Positions 35,917 to 47,925 of a stretch of DNA of 64,000 bases are shown piece by piece. Position 1 is the stretch's first letter, and each line of letters starts with the position of its first letter. Source of the DNA: Avena insularis (Eukaryota > Streptophyta > Magnoliopsida > Poales > Poaceae); the NCBI GenBank assembly GCA_023614405.1, contig CM042691.1, forward strand, positions 174,068,927-174,132,926, in the 5' to 3' direction. A program made the position numbers and the translations under genes. The notes under the pieces were generated by a model. That model did not search any database and was not told the DNA's origin. It was given only the letters and a program-made list of their open reading frames with translations.

Positions 35917-36546
35917 TCTATTGACAACCGCCCGGGCATTGGATTCTCACATACCAGAAGACAGAGGGCGTACGTACAACAAGGACTAGACAAGGAGATG
36001 ACCAACAAGACCGAAGCCGCCACTATGCACTAGTCAGATGATGTAGCAAATAGTACATACTATGCATGACACTATGTACACTTTATCAGATGATGAATGT
36101 ATAGTGTAGTTAGGCCACGTGGGGACCGCCCTTATCTCTTGGCATGTTGTATAAATGACCAAGGGGGCTCTCTCACTCAGCCCATGGACACTGGTATTAG
36201 CACTTAGGGCCTCATTGCCATCGTTCACTCCACTCAGGAAGTGAGCTAGCTCACTTGGATCTAGGTCTCTCACTCCCAGACATATACACACATACACTTC
36301 TAGATAAATAATTCTCAGATACAGCTCTAGGAGCACCCTTGTAGCCCGATTATACCCATATATACTGTCAGATGTGTAGGAGTAGGAGTTTTACCTCATC
36401 ACGAGGGCACCGAACCTGGGTACTTCCTATGTCCCACCGCACTTGCTTGTACCCAATCCTACCTGCAGACACCATCATAGTCGCCCTACTCGCTCTCACA
36501 CCTCTATCTAGCCTCCTTAGGCAATGTCGTTTCCATAGCAATGAAA
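35917..36546 (+). mobile_element. J left LTR, 3' part only
   Basis: Collinear with 50,413-51,041 (630 against 629 bp). It starts at the H target duplication tctat and ends ccatagcaatgaaa directly before the primer site. A probable TATA box (TATAAAT) is at 36,150-36,156, conserved at 50,646-50,652. Confidence 0.85.
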
Positions 36547-36548
36547 TT

Positions 36549-36569
36549 TGGCGCCCATCGTTGGGCGAG
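36549..36569 (+). other. J primer binding site (TGGCGCC type)
   Basis: TGGCGCCCATCGTTGGGCG follows the LTR end with a gap of about two bases. It is similar in form to the H primer site. Confidence 0.75.
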
Positions 36570-37030
36570 AATGGCTGCGACCGGAGTTCTGTTCCGCATG
36601 GGACCGACTTTTTTCGCTGCCTTCATCGCTGACTATGTTCCAAAGAATTCTCGAGGGCTCACCATTCGCGACGTCGTCCGTGTCTCCGTGCGCATCATCA
36701 TCGTCTGCTCAGTTTGCGACATCATCCGCGTCAATGTGCGCGTCATCGTTGCTCGTGCCATCGTTCGCGCTGTCGTTGGCCTCGATGTCTCCAAGTCCGC
36801 GGTAGGTCGTTCTCACGCCCGCGTCTCCGTGCCCGCCGGCCTGCACGTCCTCGACCCTATGAGAGAAAACGTGTCACCGTACTGCGCGTGTGTGTGCGCT
36901 TGCACGCGTGCTGCCCGTGCCTGCAGCACATCCTCCTATCGCTGCGTTCCCGTGCCACCACCACGGCCGCCCGTAGTTCCTACTACTGCGCCCTCCCGCG
37001 CTGCGTTCGTCCCTGAGCAGCAGCAGCAGC
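36570..37030 (+). mobile_element. J internal domain, left block
   Basis: GC-rich DNA with repeated cgtcatcg/catcatcg-like triplet runs and a CAG run at 37,017-37,031. One frame is open from 36,541 into K, but its Val/Ile/Arg-rich product comes from the repeats and matches no family. K inserted at the end of the CAG run. Confidence 0.6.
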
Positions 37031-37035
37031 CTCCG
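37031..37035. repeat. Target site duplication of K, left (CTCCG)
   Basis: Identical to 47,240-47,244. Confidence 0.93.
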
Positions 37036-37607
37036 TGTAACACCCCAGTTTTAGTTAATCTTCTATTAGGATTTGTTTTGTGCATCATGAGCATCATATC
37101 TTAAATTGTGCATAAAAGAATTCAATCAAACCCTAAAACCCTAGCTTTTCCCTCTCTTTCTATTTGCAAATCCATTCAAATGTTTTGGAATATTTTGAAA
37201 ACAATCAAAACCTATGGTGCCCAAATGGACTAAAAGGGCCCTACAATAGTTTGTGTAATTTTATAAAGTTCTGGTATTTTTATAATGTTCAAACTAGAAA
37301 AGGATTTGAATATACAAAAGAAAGTACAAAACAGATTTGGAAAATAGAAAAAGGAGAAGGATTTAAAAAAGATGTAGCAGAGCACCCAGGCCGCGCAGCC
37401 CAATTCTTTCCTCTCCCCTGCAAACTTTCGTTCGGCCTGTTCTTGGCCCAAGTCAGCCCAGCCGCGGCCCCAGACCGCTTCGGCCTCGTCTAAATGTCGC
37501 TGTCTTCCTCGCGTGAGCACAAGCAGCTCGGTGGCCTCTGCACCGTCGCCCGATGGTCGCCGCTGCGTCGCGCCCACGCCAAGATCAACGCCGCCTCCCT
37601 GGATGTC

Positions 37608-37615
37608 TATAAAAA
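37608..37615 (+). promoter_or_regulatory. TATA box of the K 5' LTR
   Basis: TATAAAAA, 72 bp before a strong-context ATG. The matching site in the 3' LTR (44,422) is TATAACAA, so that copy is damaged. Confidence 0.6.
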
Positions 37616-37679
37616 CTCTCTGCCACCACTACAAACCCTAGGAGAGCCCCATTTCTTCTTATCTTCCTTGTTCCCCACC

Positions 37680-37914
37680 ATGGCCGGAACCCTAGCCCAC
37701 AGAACCTTCGGCACCCCGTCGATTCTGAGCTTCTTTTGCTCTTCTGAGACCACCTTCGTGTTCCCCTCTCTCTTCTTGTTCGATTTACGCCACCCGCGCA
37801 TGCCGGAGAAGCTCCCAGACACTCAATCGATACCTCCTTCCCTGACTCCGGCCACCGCCTCCGCCGTTGATTCCGGCCACCCTGAACCCCGCCGTCAAGT
37901 GTTTCGAGCTCCTG
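37680..37914 (+). other. Exon-like ORF with splice donor in the K 5' LTR
   Basis: The ATG sits in a near-ideal plant context (CCACCATGG). It opens a frame of 78 codons plus one base up to a consensus splice donor, CTG|GTGAGT, at 37,914/37,915. The 3' LTR has the same arrangement at 44,493-44,727: same length, no stop or frameshift, 13 residue differences in about 79. The product is Ser/Pro/Phe-rich and I do not recognise it. The frame reads on past the donor to 38,066. It could be the first coding exon of an LTR-driven spliced transcript, a captured host exon, or chance. Confidence 0.4.
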
Positions 37915-40429
37915 GTGAGTTTCTGAAGCTCAAGGGGAGCTCCGTTTGCTTGCTTGCTGTATCTGCCGCCCGTCGTGTCCCTGCAAGCTCCGCCGCTCGC
38001 CACCGTCGTGACCACTGTTCCGATGACCACAAGTGGGAGGCGCTGCCACCATTGGGTCCGCCTTGATCTCCTCTTTCCAACTAGCCTACCCACAAGCCCC
38101 CGCGCACAGCGAATCGTCGGATTCGAGCCCAACCCGAGGATCCCCATTGCTGATGTCATACTGACATCAGCATGAGGCAATATATCCTCTTTTCTTTTAT
38201 TAAAATCATTCCTGTAATTCTTTTCTGGAAATAATAATAATAATAACCCATGGGGCCCAGACATTAGTGACTGTGAGTAGCCCCAGATCGAGTGAGAAAT
38301 GTTTCCCAGCCTGTGGTGACGTCACCTAAGGTCATAAATGTTTTAAAATTGATTAAATAAATTCCAGAAAATGATTTAATATTATAAAATCAATAACTTA
38401 TTATTTATAAGTCAGAAAAATACAAATAATATATCAAAATGTTCAGAAAAATGTGAACTATCTATTCAAGCTATAATCATGCATTGTTAATCAACTTTCA
38501 TGACAAGTTTAATTAGAAGAACAAATGCACCCCTCTCATATGTTCCGGAGTTTCCCGAATTAGGGTTTCCACCCCTCAGAACCCAGATTAAACTGTCGAG
38601 CATGTTTTAGGGTTTCATTCAATACAACTTAACTTGTCATATCATCATCCTTGTTTGAGCATTGCATCGATGCCATGTGTTGATTGTTTCCCTCTCTTTC
38701 CGGTGTTTGGTTCTTCCCGGTAGAATACGATATCGAGATCGAGATCGAAGACCGAGGACAAGACCATCAAAGATCAAAGATCGACGAATAATACTTGACC
38801 AACTATAACCAAGTCAAGTTCAAGATGTCCGAAGATCTATTTATTTGTTGTCAACAAGCAAAGGCAAGCATAGCCCCACCATGATATAATCCTATGATTT
38901 CAAAAGCATTTCAATTCCTCCAATGATGCATACGATTGTACTGTGGTATTTTATCGATAGATAGAGTATCCTATCTATTGCATACTCCCTTTGAGCTTAT
39001 ATTACCTGATCCACTGCTCCTAGCATAACTAGGTTTGGCTTGTGTGCACTCCTAGAGCTTATTCTGTGTCTTGCTTAGCCCTGCATAGCTGTTGAGTCTA
39101 GCCCATCTAGATGATGTATCAGATGCAGAGAATCTAGTATGACAAGAGAACGTGATGATATGAGATCAGTGATATGAGTTAAACATGCTAAGGCTTGTAT
39201 GGGAGGCCACGGTGGGATGTGGTTTTTCTAGTCCCATGCTCGCCACCACTAGGAACTGAGTTCTTTCCTTTGGAACCAAGACGAGCGTACAACCATACGG
39301 GGCCTGGAAAACCTCACGAGCAACTAACTTGCCTAGTAGATTCCATGAGTCACATAGTTCGGGTGTTGTATTCGACATATGCATAGAAAACTGTTTGAAA
39401 GATTTGCCTGGTGCAGGTGCATTCATAACAGGTATGTAAGCGTGGACCGGGTTGCTTGGGGTCGATGGAGCCCCTGTTAACCAACCTCGCCTCACATCTT
39501 TAAGTACCGGCTTCGGTATTTAACCCGTTACAGTGGAACCATACTTATTGTGTGACTCATGGTCTCGGCGAAAGCAAGGTAAAGGTCGTGTCTAACCACC
39601 CTCTGCCGGCCTTCCAAGGAAGAGGGCTAATCATTGTGGCATTAAGAGAAGGTTAGTATGTGTGGGTAAAGTTGTACACCCCTGCAGGGTAATAATCTTT
39701 TCGAAAAGTCGTGTTCACGGTTATGAACGCTTGGCGACCAGATTCTAAGATCATAGAGAACTTTAACCTAATCGTAAAACTTGGCAGATCAACGTGTGCT
39801 TAAGGATGCCTCCTCATGGGTACGAGGGGGTGATCCTAGTTGGTAGATGATGATGATTCGGTGGATATCAAAAGATGATCAATATTTTCGGAGATGTCGC
39901 TCTCTTATCCCCTTTTAAAATACTCTGATTAGATGAGATTCTTCTCTCTCTTGTTTTATAAACAAAGATGGCTTTATGCAAAACAACTCCACCAGCCATA
40001 AGTCTTGCGGAGTACACCCTGTACTCACCCTTGCTTTGTTGATACTTTTGGCAGAGTTAGTGTTCACCTGAAGATAAGTTCCATACTACATCTACATCGA
40101 CGAGTAGCTTGGGGTTCCCGGCCGGCAGCCTGGAATCTATGTGCTGGGACGTCATTGTTATGCTTTAGGCCTCTTAGGCCACTTGTTAAGTTTGCTATAC
40201 TTACTAGCATAATTTGCCTTCCGTTGTTTGATGTTTGTGGTCAGTGACCTCTGCTTGTAATAATTTGGTTCTTTGCTCAGTTATGAGCTTGCTGTAACAA
40301 ATTTTGTGTCGTAGGGTCATTGTTGTGTTACCGATTCTTCACTGGATATTTTTCGAGCTTAAGGTTAAGCTTATGTCAGACGGAGGTATGGGATTTGTTT
40401 AGCCCTGATCCCGGGGGTGTCACAGTTCT

Positions 40430-40441
40430 TGGTATCAGAGC
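40430..40441 (+). other. K primer binding site (initiator tRNA-Met)
   Basis: TGGTATCAGAGC, a perfect match, five bases after the 5' LTR end. Confidence 0.92.
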
Positions 40442-43400
40442 AGTACCGACTGTAGGAAAACCTTGCCATCGGTCGATGTTGAGTCTAGTGTTTGAGAAAA
40501 CTATTTTAAAAGCTGAAAAGTATTTGCGAAAACTCTAGTATGCTTCTTTTACTCCTTATCTAGTTTCTCTCTAACTCTGGGTTCATCTTATCTTGTGTTG
40601 ACTTTGGAAAAGCTTTGATATCTCTTCTAGTCTTTCAAATCTTTGGTGCCTTCTGGCATGTTGTTTCTCAACCAGTTGACCTAGTGTTGAATTCTCTAGA
40701 GTTGTATGTGTTGTGAATTCCTTGTTACCCTTTGCTCCTATTCATCTGAGAGATTCCTTTCTATCATGATCTCTATATATTTTGGACCCACAATATTATA
40801 TTGTTGGTTCCACAATGTTCTATTCTAGGCTTCGAGGTTTCCTTACGCCTCGTGTGCCTCCTTATTTGTTCGGGTACTTCAGAAGTTGTTTCTTCTCTTG
40901 GAAGCTATCTTGTGATTACTACCTTGTAGTGTATGCAATGTCACTCAAGTAATAGTTACTTCCTTCTTGGGTTTTAACCCTTGGACATGAACCGAAGGTC
41001 CCGGATTGTGCTGGATTCTAGTGTTGTGAATCTTGTACATGAAGCTGATCTTTAACCCAAGATACATTCCTTTAACCCATGTTGCTAATGTTCACACATT
41101 ACCTCAGGATGGCTGGTATTACCATTCTAGCCTTCAAGCTTGTGGTTTTTGTCACGATTGAATCTCGACAACAAATGGCTTCCCCTACCACATGTTATGG
41201 CATATGTTCTTTAATGGAACGAAATAGATCACGACAAGAGTACCCCTTGAGAGTCCCGCATCTATACTCGTGACTCTACCACACCTTTTCCCTTATTTGC
41301 ATTGGTTTTCGGAAGGTTGTTGACTGATGCATCCATATCTCGGGATTCCATCCTGAGCATGTTCTTCTCCCTTGTTCTTTTCCGACCTTTGTTTACCAGT
41401 TGGTAGCCAAGTAGTAAACCTGCATTGGTGTCTTCCGATGCAAGATACTCATGTGGTCCGTCATGACAAACCATTTCGAGATGTCTAGGAGAAACAAACT
41501 CTAGTACCTCGTCATATCTAGGACTAGGTCAAAGTGTTGTAATCTGCAGATTATGACTCATTGATTAGCTTTTGTCTGTTCTATCTTAAAGTATCACACT
41601 CTTTTATACTAAGAGGTCCTGCTGAGTTTCCTGACAACTTAATGAAGTGATGCTCTTACACATATTTACCCACCCTTCCTCGAGCTTTCGCGCTCGTGAG
41701 TGATGCATGTGCGTAATAATGTGGCCATCTAAGATCCTTAACAATTTTTATTGTTTTGAACTCTAAGGACATTTGAGTCATTCTTAGTGTGATTGGTTAA
41801 ACTTATCACTAAGCAAGGATGAATATACTACCAAGTACACTATTCTGGTGCACTCTCTTCGGTCAAAGAGTTAGGCATGTGCTGAAGCTCTGAGACTATG
41901 TCTTCTTGCCTTACCAACCAAGTTTCCTCTCGAACAAAGTGACATATCGGTGGTTCGTGATATTCTAGATGTCTACTAGAAGTATCTCCATGTGCCACAT
42001 GACCGTGTTGTCAAGTTCTTGAGCAAGCAAGTTCTCTAAACTACACCTTTCTCCAAGGATCGGTACTGGATACCCCTGAACTAGTTGGTTGAGCTTGAAC
42101 AACAACTTGGAGAGTTGTAAGACAAAAGTTTTATCCAACTTTGTGCCTTCTTAAAGGGTTGTCTAGTTTTGTCCGCGTTGAAGAAAGATAGTATTTCCTT
42201 TGTGGATATATCATCTCCCCATCTTTGATTTGATTTGGGTTATCGTCAAATCAAACTCAGTTCCCAGGACTATCTTGATGGTGTTTCTACTCGTGGTGTT
42301 TCACTTGAGTACATCTTCATGTTCTTAGGTCTGGCCAGTATTTTTGCTTGTTCAAACAACATAGGAGTTCATATTCTTGGAGTGTCTCGATAAGTTTGTT
42401 GTTGAGCCCATCGATGGCATCCTTATTTTATCCATGTTAGATTGTACTCATATGGAACAATTGGCAACAATGTTGGAAACTTTTGAGAACCGTCTCCGTG
42501 TCATCTCGAAGTATTGTTATGGATGTTAGAAGTGACCTTCTCTAGTTCATGTGCAAATGTTGAAAGATGTCGTCGTGGATTTGAGAAGAGTTATCTCCCT
42601 TTCTTTAAAGACGCATGTGTGTTTTATTGCTAGTAATTCATGTGTGTGCAGTTGTCTCTTGACAAGTTGCTAACACACGGATCTAGCAATCTATCTCAGT
42701 CTTTTGGAGCTTTACAATGTAGTCCATATCTTGAGAATCTGGTAACTCTACCTTTGCGGTAAATGTTGCAAACTTTCTATTCGGACATGCTGAGTCTGAA
42801 GTATCATACCACCTAACCAGATCTGAATCTCAAGCAGATACGATGGTTTGTGTTCCTCAAGGTTTTGACATAGGTCTCTTTGTGAATCTGGCAAGATTAA
42901 TGTAATAGTTGACACAACTAGCCGGAAAGACCAACCGTCACATTCTCTTGATTCAGCAATAACAACCACTCTTCATGACTCTTCTTCTATAATCTAATAT
43001 AGGAGTTGTTCTTATGTTTTCCGTTGTATCCGAAGTCCGACCTTTACCTGATGTTTGTTTTCTCGAACATCGAGGAGAACATTTAAAGTAGTGTTTCTAA
43101 ATGTCTCTCGGTCAATCCTCCAGACCCTTTATGTTGGCAAGTGTATTATTGTGCCAAGTAATTGAAGTCTGAGAATGAAGTTTCTTTCTTCTCGTGTCAT
43201 CAGGAATCTTCTTAACTATTCATCTTAGTGGTGCAAAGTGTTACCACAATCTTTGGCAAAGATTTTGGTATACCTGGATTGATAAAGAGTTTCCTTCATC
43301 TTCTCAAACATGCTTGAAGAGTGGCTATGATTTTGGTAATCAACAGTTTCTCTTTCTACATGTTCCTTGTGACTCCTATGAGTCCTCTCCACCAAAACAC

Positions 43401-43850
43401 CTTTCTGCCTTAAGCCTTCTGTTGAATGAAAGAGTGACTCTTATGTTTCAAAAGTAGTTCAACAGCTTGGTTTTGTTGATCCATATATCTGCAACCCGAA
43501 ATATCTACTTAAGTTGTTTAGTAGAGGTACTCTATCGAAGTCTGTTGTTATCTTCTTTCTGTTGGAAGATTTCCTTTCCAAAATCTTAAACTCTTCTGTG
43601 AGCTCCATGGTCTCAATCCTTATGAAGACCATCTATCTAACAACTTGAAGCATTCCCCTCTTGTTTCCTCTGTTACCTTGACGTGTTTCATGTTCGTCAT
43701 CTCAGAGTTGTTTCTAAACACTCCATCCATGAGTTGACCATGAGATACTTTGTGTTGTTTAGTGTGTTTCCCTCTTATCTTTAGAGTGGCCCTGTTTCTT
43801 TCTCTCTCTGTCTCTTTTCCTACCTTTGGAATCTCGGGTCGAGATTCTCG

Positions 43851-43865
43851 TAAGGGGGATAGAGC
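43851..43865 (+). other. Polypurine tract of K
   Basis: Purine-rich AAGGGGGATAGAG directly before the 3' LTR. Confidence 0.75.
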
Positions 43866-46800
43866 TCTAACACCCCAGTTTTAGTTAATCTTTTATTAGG
43901 GTTTGTTTTGTGCATCATGAGCATCATATCTTAAAGTGTGCATAAAAGAATTAAATCAAACCCTAAAACCCTAGCTTTTCCCTCTCTTTCTATTTGCAAA
44001 TCCATTCAAATGTTTTGGAATATTTTGAAAACCATCAAAACCTATGGTGCCCAAATGGACTAAAAGGTCCCCACAGTAGTTTGTGTAATTTTATAAAGTT
44101 CTGGTATTTTCAGAATGTTCAAACTAGAAAAGGATTTGAATATACAAAAAAAAGTACAAAACAGATTTGGAAAACAGAAAAGGAGAAGGATTTAAAAAAA
44201 TGTAGCAGAGCACCCAAGCCGTGCAGCCCACCTCTTTCCTCTCCCCTGCAAACTTCCGTTCGGCCCGTTCTTGGCCCAAGTCATCCCAGCTGCGGCCCCA
44301 TACCTCTTCGGCCTCGTCTAAACGTCGTCGTCTTCCTCGCGCGAGCGCAAGCAGCTCGGTGGCCTCTGCACCGCCGCTGCGTCGTGCCCACGCCAAGATC
44401 AACGCCGCCGCCCTGGATGTCTATAACAACTCTCGCCACCACTACAAACCCTAGGAGAGCCCCATTTCTTCTTCTCTTCCTCGTTCCCCACCATGGCCGG
44501 AACCCTAACCAACAAAACCTTCGGCACCCCGTCGATTCTGAGCTTCTTTTGCTCATCCGAGACCACCTTCGTGTTCCCCTCTCTCTTCTCGTTCGATTGC
44601 CCCCACCCGCGCATGCCGGAGAAGCTCCCAGACGCTCAATTGATACCTCCTTCCCCGACTCTGGCCACCGCCTCCGCCGCTGATTCCAGCCACCCTGAAC
44701 CCCGCCTTCAAGTTTTTCGAGCTCCTGGTGAGTTTCTGAAGCTCAAGGCGAGCTCCGTTTGCCTGCTTGCTTGCTGTAGCCGCCACGTGTCGTGTCCCTG
44801 CAAGCTCCGCCGCTCGCCACCGTCGTGACCACTGTTCCGATGACCACAAGTGGGCGGCGCTGCCACCACTGGGTTCGCCTCGATCTCCTCTTTCCAACTA
44901 GCATACCCACAAGCCTGCGCGCGCAGCGAATCGTCGGATTCGAGCCCAACCCGAGGATCTCCATTACTGATGTCATGCTAACATCAGCATGAGGCAATAT
45001 ATCCTCTTTTCTTTTATTAAAATCACTCCTGTAATTCTTTTCTGGAAATAATAATAATAACCCATGGGGCCCAGACATCAGTGACTGTGAGTAGCCCCAG
45101 ATCGAGTGAGAAATGTTTCCCAGCCTGTGGTGACGTCAGCCTGAGGTCATAAATGTTTTAAAATTGATTAAATAAATTCTAGAAAATGATTTAATATTAT
45201 AAAATCAATAACTTATTATTTATAAGTCAGAAAAATACAAATAATATATCAAAATGTTCAGAAAAATGAGAACTATCTATTCAAGCTATAATCATGCATT
45301 GTTAATCAACTTTCATGACAAGTTTAATTAGAAGAACAAATGCACCCCTCTCATATGTTCCGGAGTTTCCCGAATTAGGGTTTCTACCCCTCGGAACCCC
45401 GATTAAACTGTCGAGCATGTTTTAGGGTTCCATTCCATACAACTTAACTTGTCATATCATCATCCTTGTTTGAGCATTGCATCGATGCCATGTGTTGATT
45501 GTTTCCCTCTCTTTCCGGTGTTTGGTTCTTCCCGGTAGAATACGATATCAAAATCGATATTGAAGATCGAGGACAAGACCATCAAAGATCGAAGATCGAC
45601 GAATAATACTTGACCAACTATAACCAAGTCAAGTTCAAGATGTCCGAAGATCTACTTATTTGTTGTGAATAGGCAAAGGCAAACATAGCCCCGCCATGAT
45701 ATAATCCTATGATTTCGAAAGCATTTCAATTCCTGCCATGATGCATACGATTGTACTGTGGTATTTTATCGATAGATAGAGTATCATATCTATTGCATAC
45801 TCCCTTTGAGCTTATATTACCTGATTCACTGCTCCTAGCATAACTAGGTTTGGCTTGTGTGCACTCCTAGAGCTTATTCTGTGTCTTGCTTAGCCATTCA
45901 TAGTTGTTGAGTCTAGCCCATCCAGATGATGTATCAGATGCAGAGAATCTAGTATGACAGGAGAACGTGATGATATGAGATCGGTGATATGAGTTAAACA
46001 TGCTAAGGCTTGTATGGGAGGCCACGGTGGGATGTGGTTTTTCTAGTCCCATGCTCGCCACCACTAGGAACTGAGTTCTTTCCTTTGGAACCAAGACGAG
46101 CGTACAACCATACGGGGCCTGGAAAACCTCACGAGCAACTAACTTGCCTAGTAGATTCCATGAGTCACATAGTTCGGGTGTTCTATTCGACATATGCATA
46201 GAAAACTGTTTGAAAGATTTGCCTGGTGCAGGTGCATTCATAACAGGTATGTAAGCGTGGACCGGGTTGCTTGGGGTTGATGGAGCCCCTGTTAACCAAC
46301 CTCGCCTCACATCTTTAAATACCGGCTTCGGGATTTAACCCGTTACAGCGGAACCATACTTATTGTGTGACTCATGGTCTCGGCGAAAGCAAGGTAAAGG
46401 TCGTGTCTAACCACCCTCTGCCGGTCTTCCAAGGAAGAGGGCTAATCATTGTGGCATTAAAAGAAGGTAAGTACGTGTGGATAAATTTGTACACCCCTGC
46501 AGGGTAATAATCTTTTCGAAAAGCCGTGTTCACGGTTATGAACGCTTGGCGACCAGATTCTAAGATCATAGAGAACTTTAACCTAATCGTAAAACTTGGC
46601 AGATCAACATGTGCTTAAGGATGCCTCCTCATGGGACGAGGGGGTGATCCTAGTTGGAAGATGATGATGATTCGGTGGATATCAAAAGATGATGATCAAT
46701 ATTTTCGGAGATGTCGCTCTCTTATCCTCTTTTAAAATACTCTCATTAGACGAGATTTTTCTCTCTCTTGTTTTATAAACAACGATGACTTTATACAAAA

Positions 46801-47239
46801 CAACTCCACCAGCCATAAATCTTGCAGAGTACACCATGTACTCACCCTTGCTTTGTTGATACTTTTGGCGGAGTAAGTGTTCACCTGAAGACAAGTTCCG
46901 TACTACATCTACATCGACGAGTAGCTTGGGGTTTCCGGCCGGCAGTCCGGAATCTATGGGCTGGAACGTCGTCGTTATGCTTCAGGCCTCTTAGGCCACT
47001 TATTAAGTTTGCTATACTTACTAGCATAATTTGCCTTCCGTTGTTTGATGTTTGTGGTCAGTGACCTCTTCTTATAATAATTTGGTTCTTTGCTCAGTTA
47101 TGAGCTTGTTGTAACAAATTTTGTGTCATAGGGTGACTGTTGTGTTACCGATTCTTCAATGGATATTCTCGAGCTTAAGGTTAAACTTATGTCAGAAAGA
47201 GGTCTGGGATTTGCTTAGCCCTGATCCCGGGGTGTCACA
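43866..47239 (+). mobile_element. K 3' LTR
   Basis: It begins tctaacacccc (terminal TG changed to TC) and ends ggtgtcaca, followed by CTCCG. Close to the 5' LTR over its length. Its TATA box has a point change (TATAACAA at 44,422). The AAT microsatellite near 45,047 is shorter than in the 5' LTR. Confidence 0.92.
44493..44727 (+). other. Exon-like ORF with splice donor in the K 3' LTR
   Basis: Counterpart of 37,680-37,914. It has the same ATG context (CCACCATGG), the same 235-nt length to CTG|GTGAGT and no internal stop. Confidence 0.4.
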
Positions 47240-47244
47240 CTCCG
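47240..47244. repeat. Target site duplication of K, right (CTCCG)
   Basis: Identical to 37,031-37,035. J internal sequence resumes here. Confidence 0.93.
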
Positions 47245-47925
47245 TGCTCCCATGCGCGTCCGTCTCCATGCTGACACCGTCCATGTGAGTCCCCGTCGGG
47301 CCTCGTCGCCCCTCTTTCCGGCCGTGCCCCTACACAAGCATCATGGCAGCCATCCGCGTCGTCTTCATCTGTGACGTCACGCTCGCACCCTCATCTCTGT
47401 CCCCCCCCCTCTGCCCGGTTCGCCGTCGCGCTCGAGCTCCTGCGCTTCCGTGCGCCCGTGTCTGTGCCTACCTGGCTCCGACCGCTGTTGTTATTCCGTG
47501 CCCGGTCGCACGTCCCCACGAGAACCGTGTCGCTGCCGTCCCGCACATGCAGGTGCGCCGTCCATGCCAGCTGCTCGTCCGCCCAGCCGTGGTCGTGCAC
47601 CTTCATCTCCTGCAGCTGTCCCGCGGCACCTCCTGCGCCCACGACAGTCGTTCCCCTCGCCGACTCCCGCCCACGCAACCTCTCGTCTAGCGCAGTCCCG
47701 CGCCCCCGCATCGGTCCGGCTCACCGCGCCCCAGCTGCGCCTGCTGCTGCTGGCCTCGCGCCCGCCGCAGATCGCCTGCCGTCCGGCTCGCGCGCCCACG
47801 ACCTTGCCAGAACAGCTCTCACAGTGCCGTGCCTCCGCCCTGCTGCCGCCTCTCTACGGGCTCGTGCGCGCCGTGCACCGGGCGCACGTGCTGGCTGCAC
47901 CAGCTTCCGGCTCCGCGTGAGCGTT
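47245..47925 (+). mobile_element. J internal domain, GC-rich block
   Basis: GC-rich, Ala/Arg/Pro-coding in several frames on both strands (open frames 47,371-48,114 plus, 47,450-47,920 plus, 47,491-47,799 minus). No frame has a recognisable domain. It continues the style of 36,570-37,030 and I read it as non-coding. Confidence 0.55.

Larger units (their letters stand above)
37036..40424 (+). mobile_element. K 5' LTR
   Basis: It starts TGTAACACCCC and ends GGGTGTCACA. Layout: AT-rich leader, TATA box at 37,608, GC-rich exon-like block 37,640-38,170, an AAT microsatellite near 38,229, then about 2.2 kb of AT-rich sequence. Confidence 0.92.
40425..43865 (+). pseudogene. K internal domain with eroded gypsy pol
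   Basis: No long frame survives. At 42,150-42,440 the DNA still tracks the gypsy reverse transcriptase order: a KKD-type segment, then DNA matching DLRSGYHQIKI at about 42,229-42,260, then the region around the active-site DD at about 42,400-42,430. Near 43,270-43,420 there is faint similarity to the end of the integrase core (the HPQTDGQ region). gag and protease cannot be recognised in 40,540-42,100. This is by-eye homology with frameshifts, so the domain call is moderate and the lineage (probably a chromovirus) is tentative. Confidence 0.6.
37036..47239 (+). mobile_element. Complete gypsy-type element K, coding-dead
   Basis: LTRs of 3,389 and 3,374 bp start TGTAACACCCCAG (5' LTR) and end GGTGTCACA, with perfect CTCCG target duplications. 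An initiator-Met primer site and a polypurine tract are present. The 3.4-kb internal domain keeps faint gypsy reverse transcriptase and integrase similarity with heavy frameshifting. The internal domain is shorter than in autonomous gypsy elements and much more decayed than the LTRs look. K may therefore have been non-autonomous when it inserted. Confidence 0.92.

Noticed and set aside
36541..37104. 187-codon ORF as a J-encoded protein
   Set aside because: Its composition follows from triplet-like repeats, it runs into K, and it has no similarity to gag or other known proteins.
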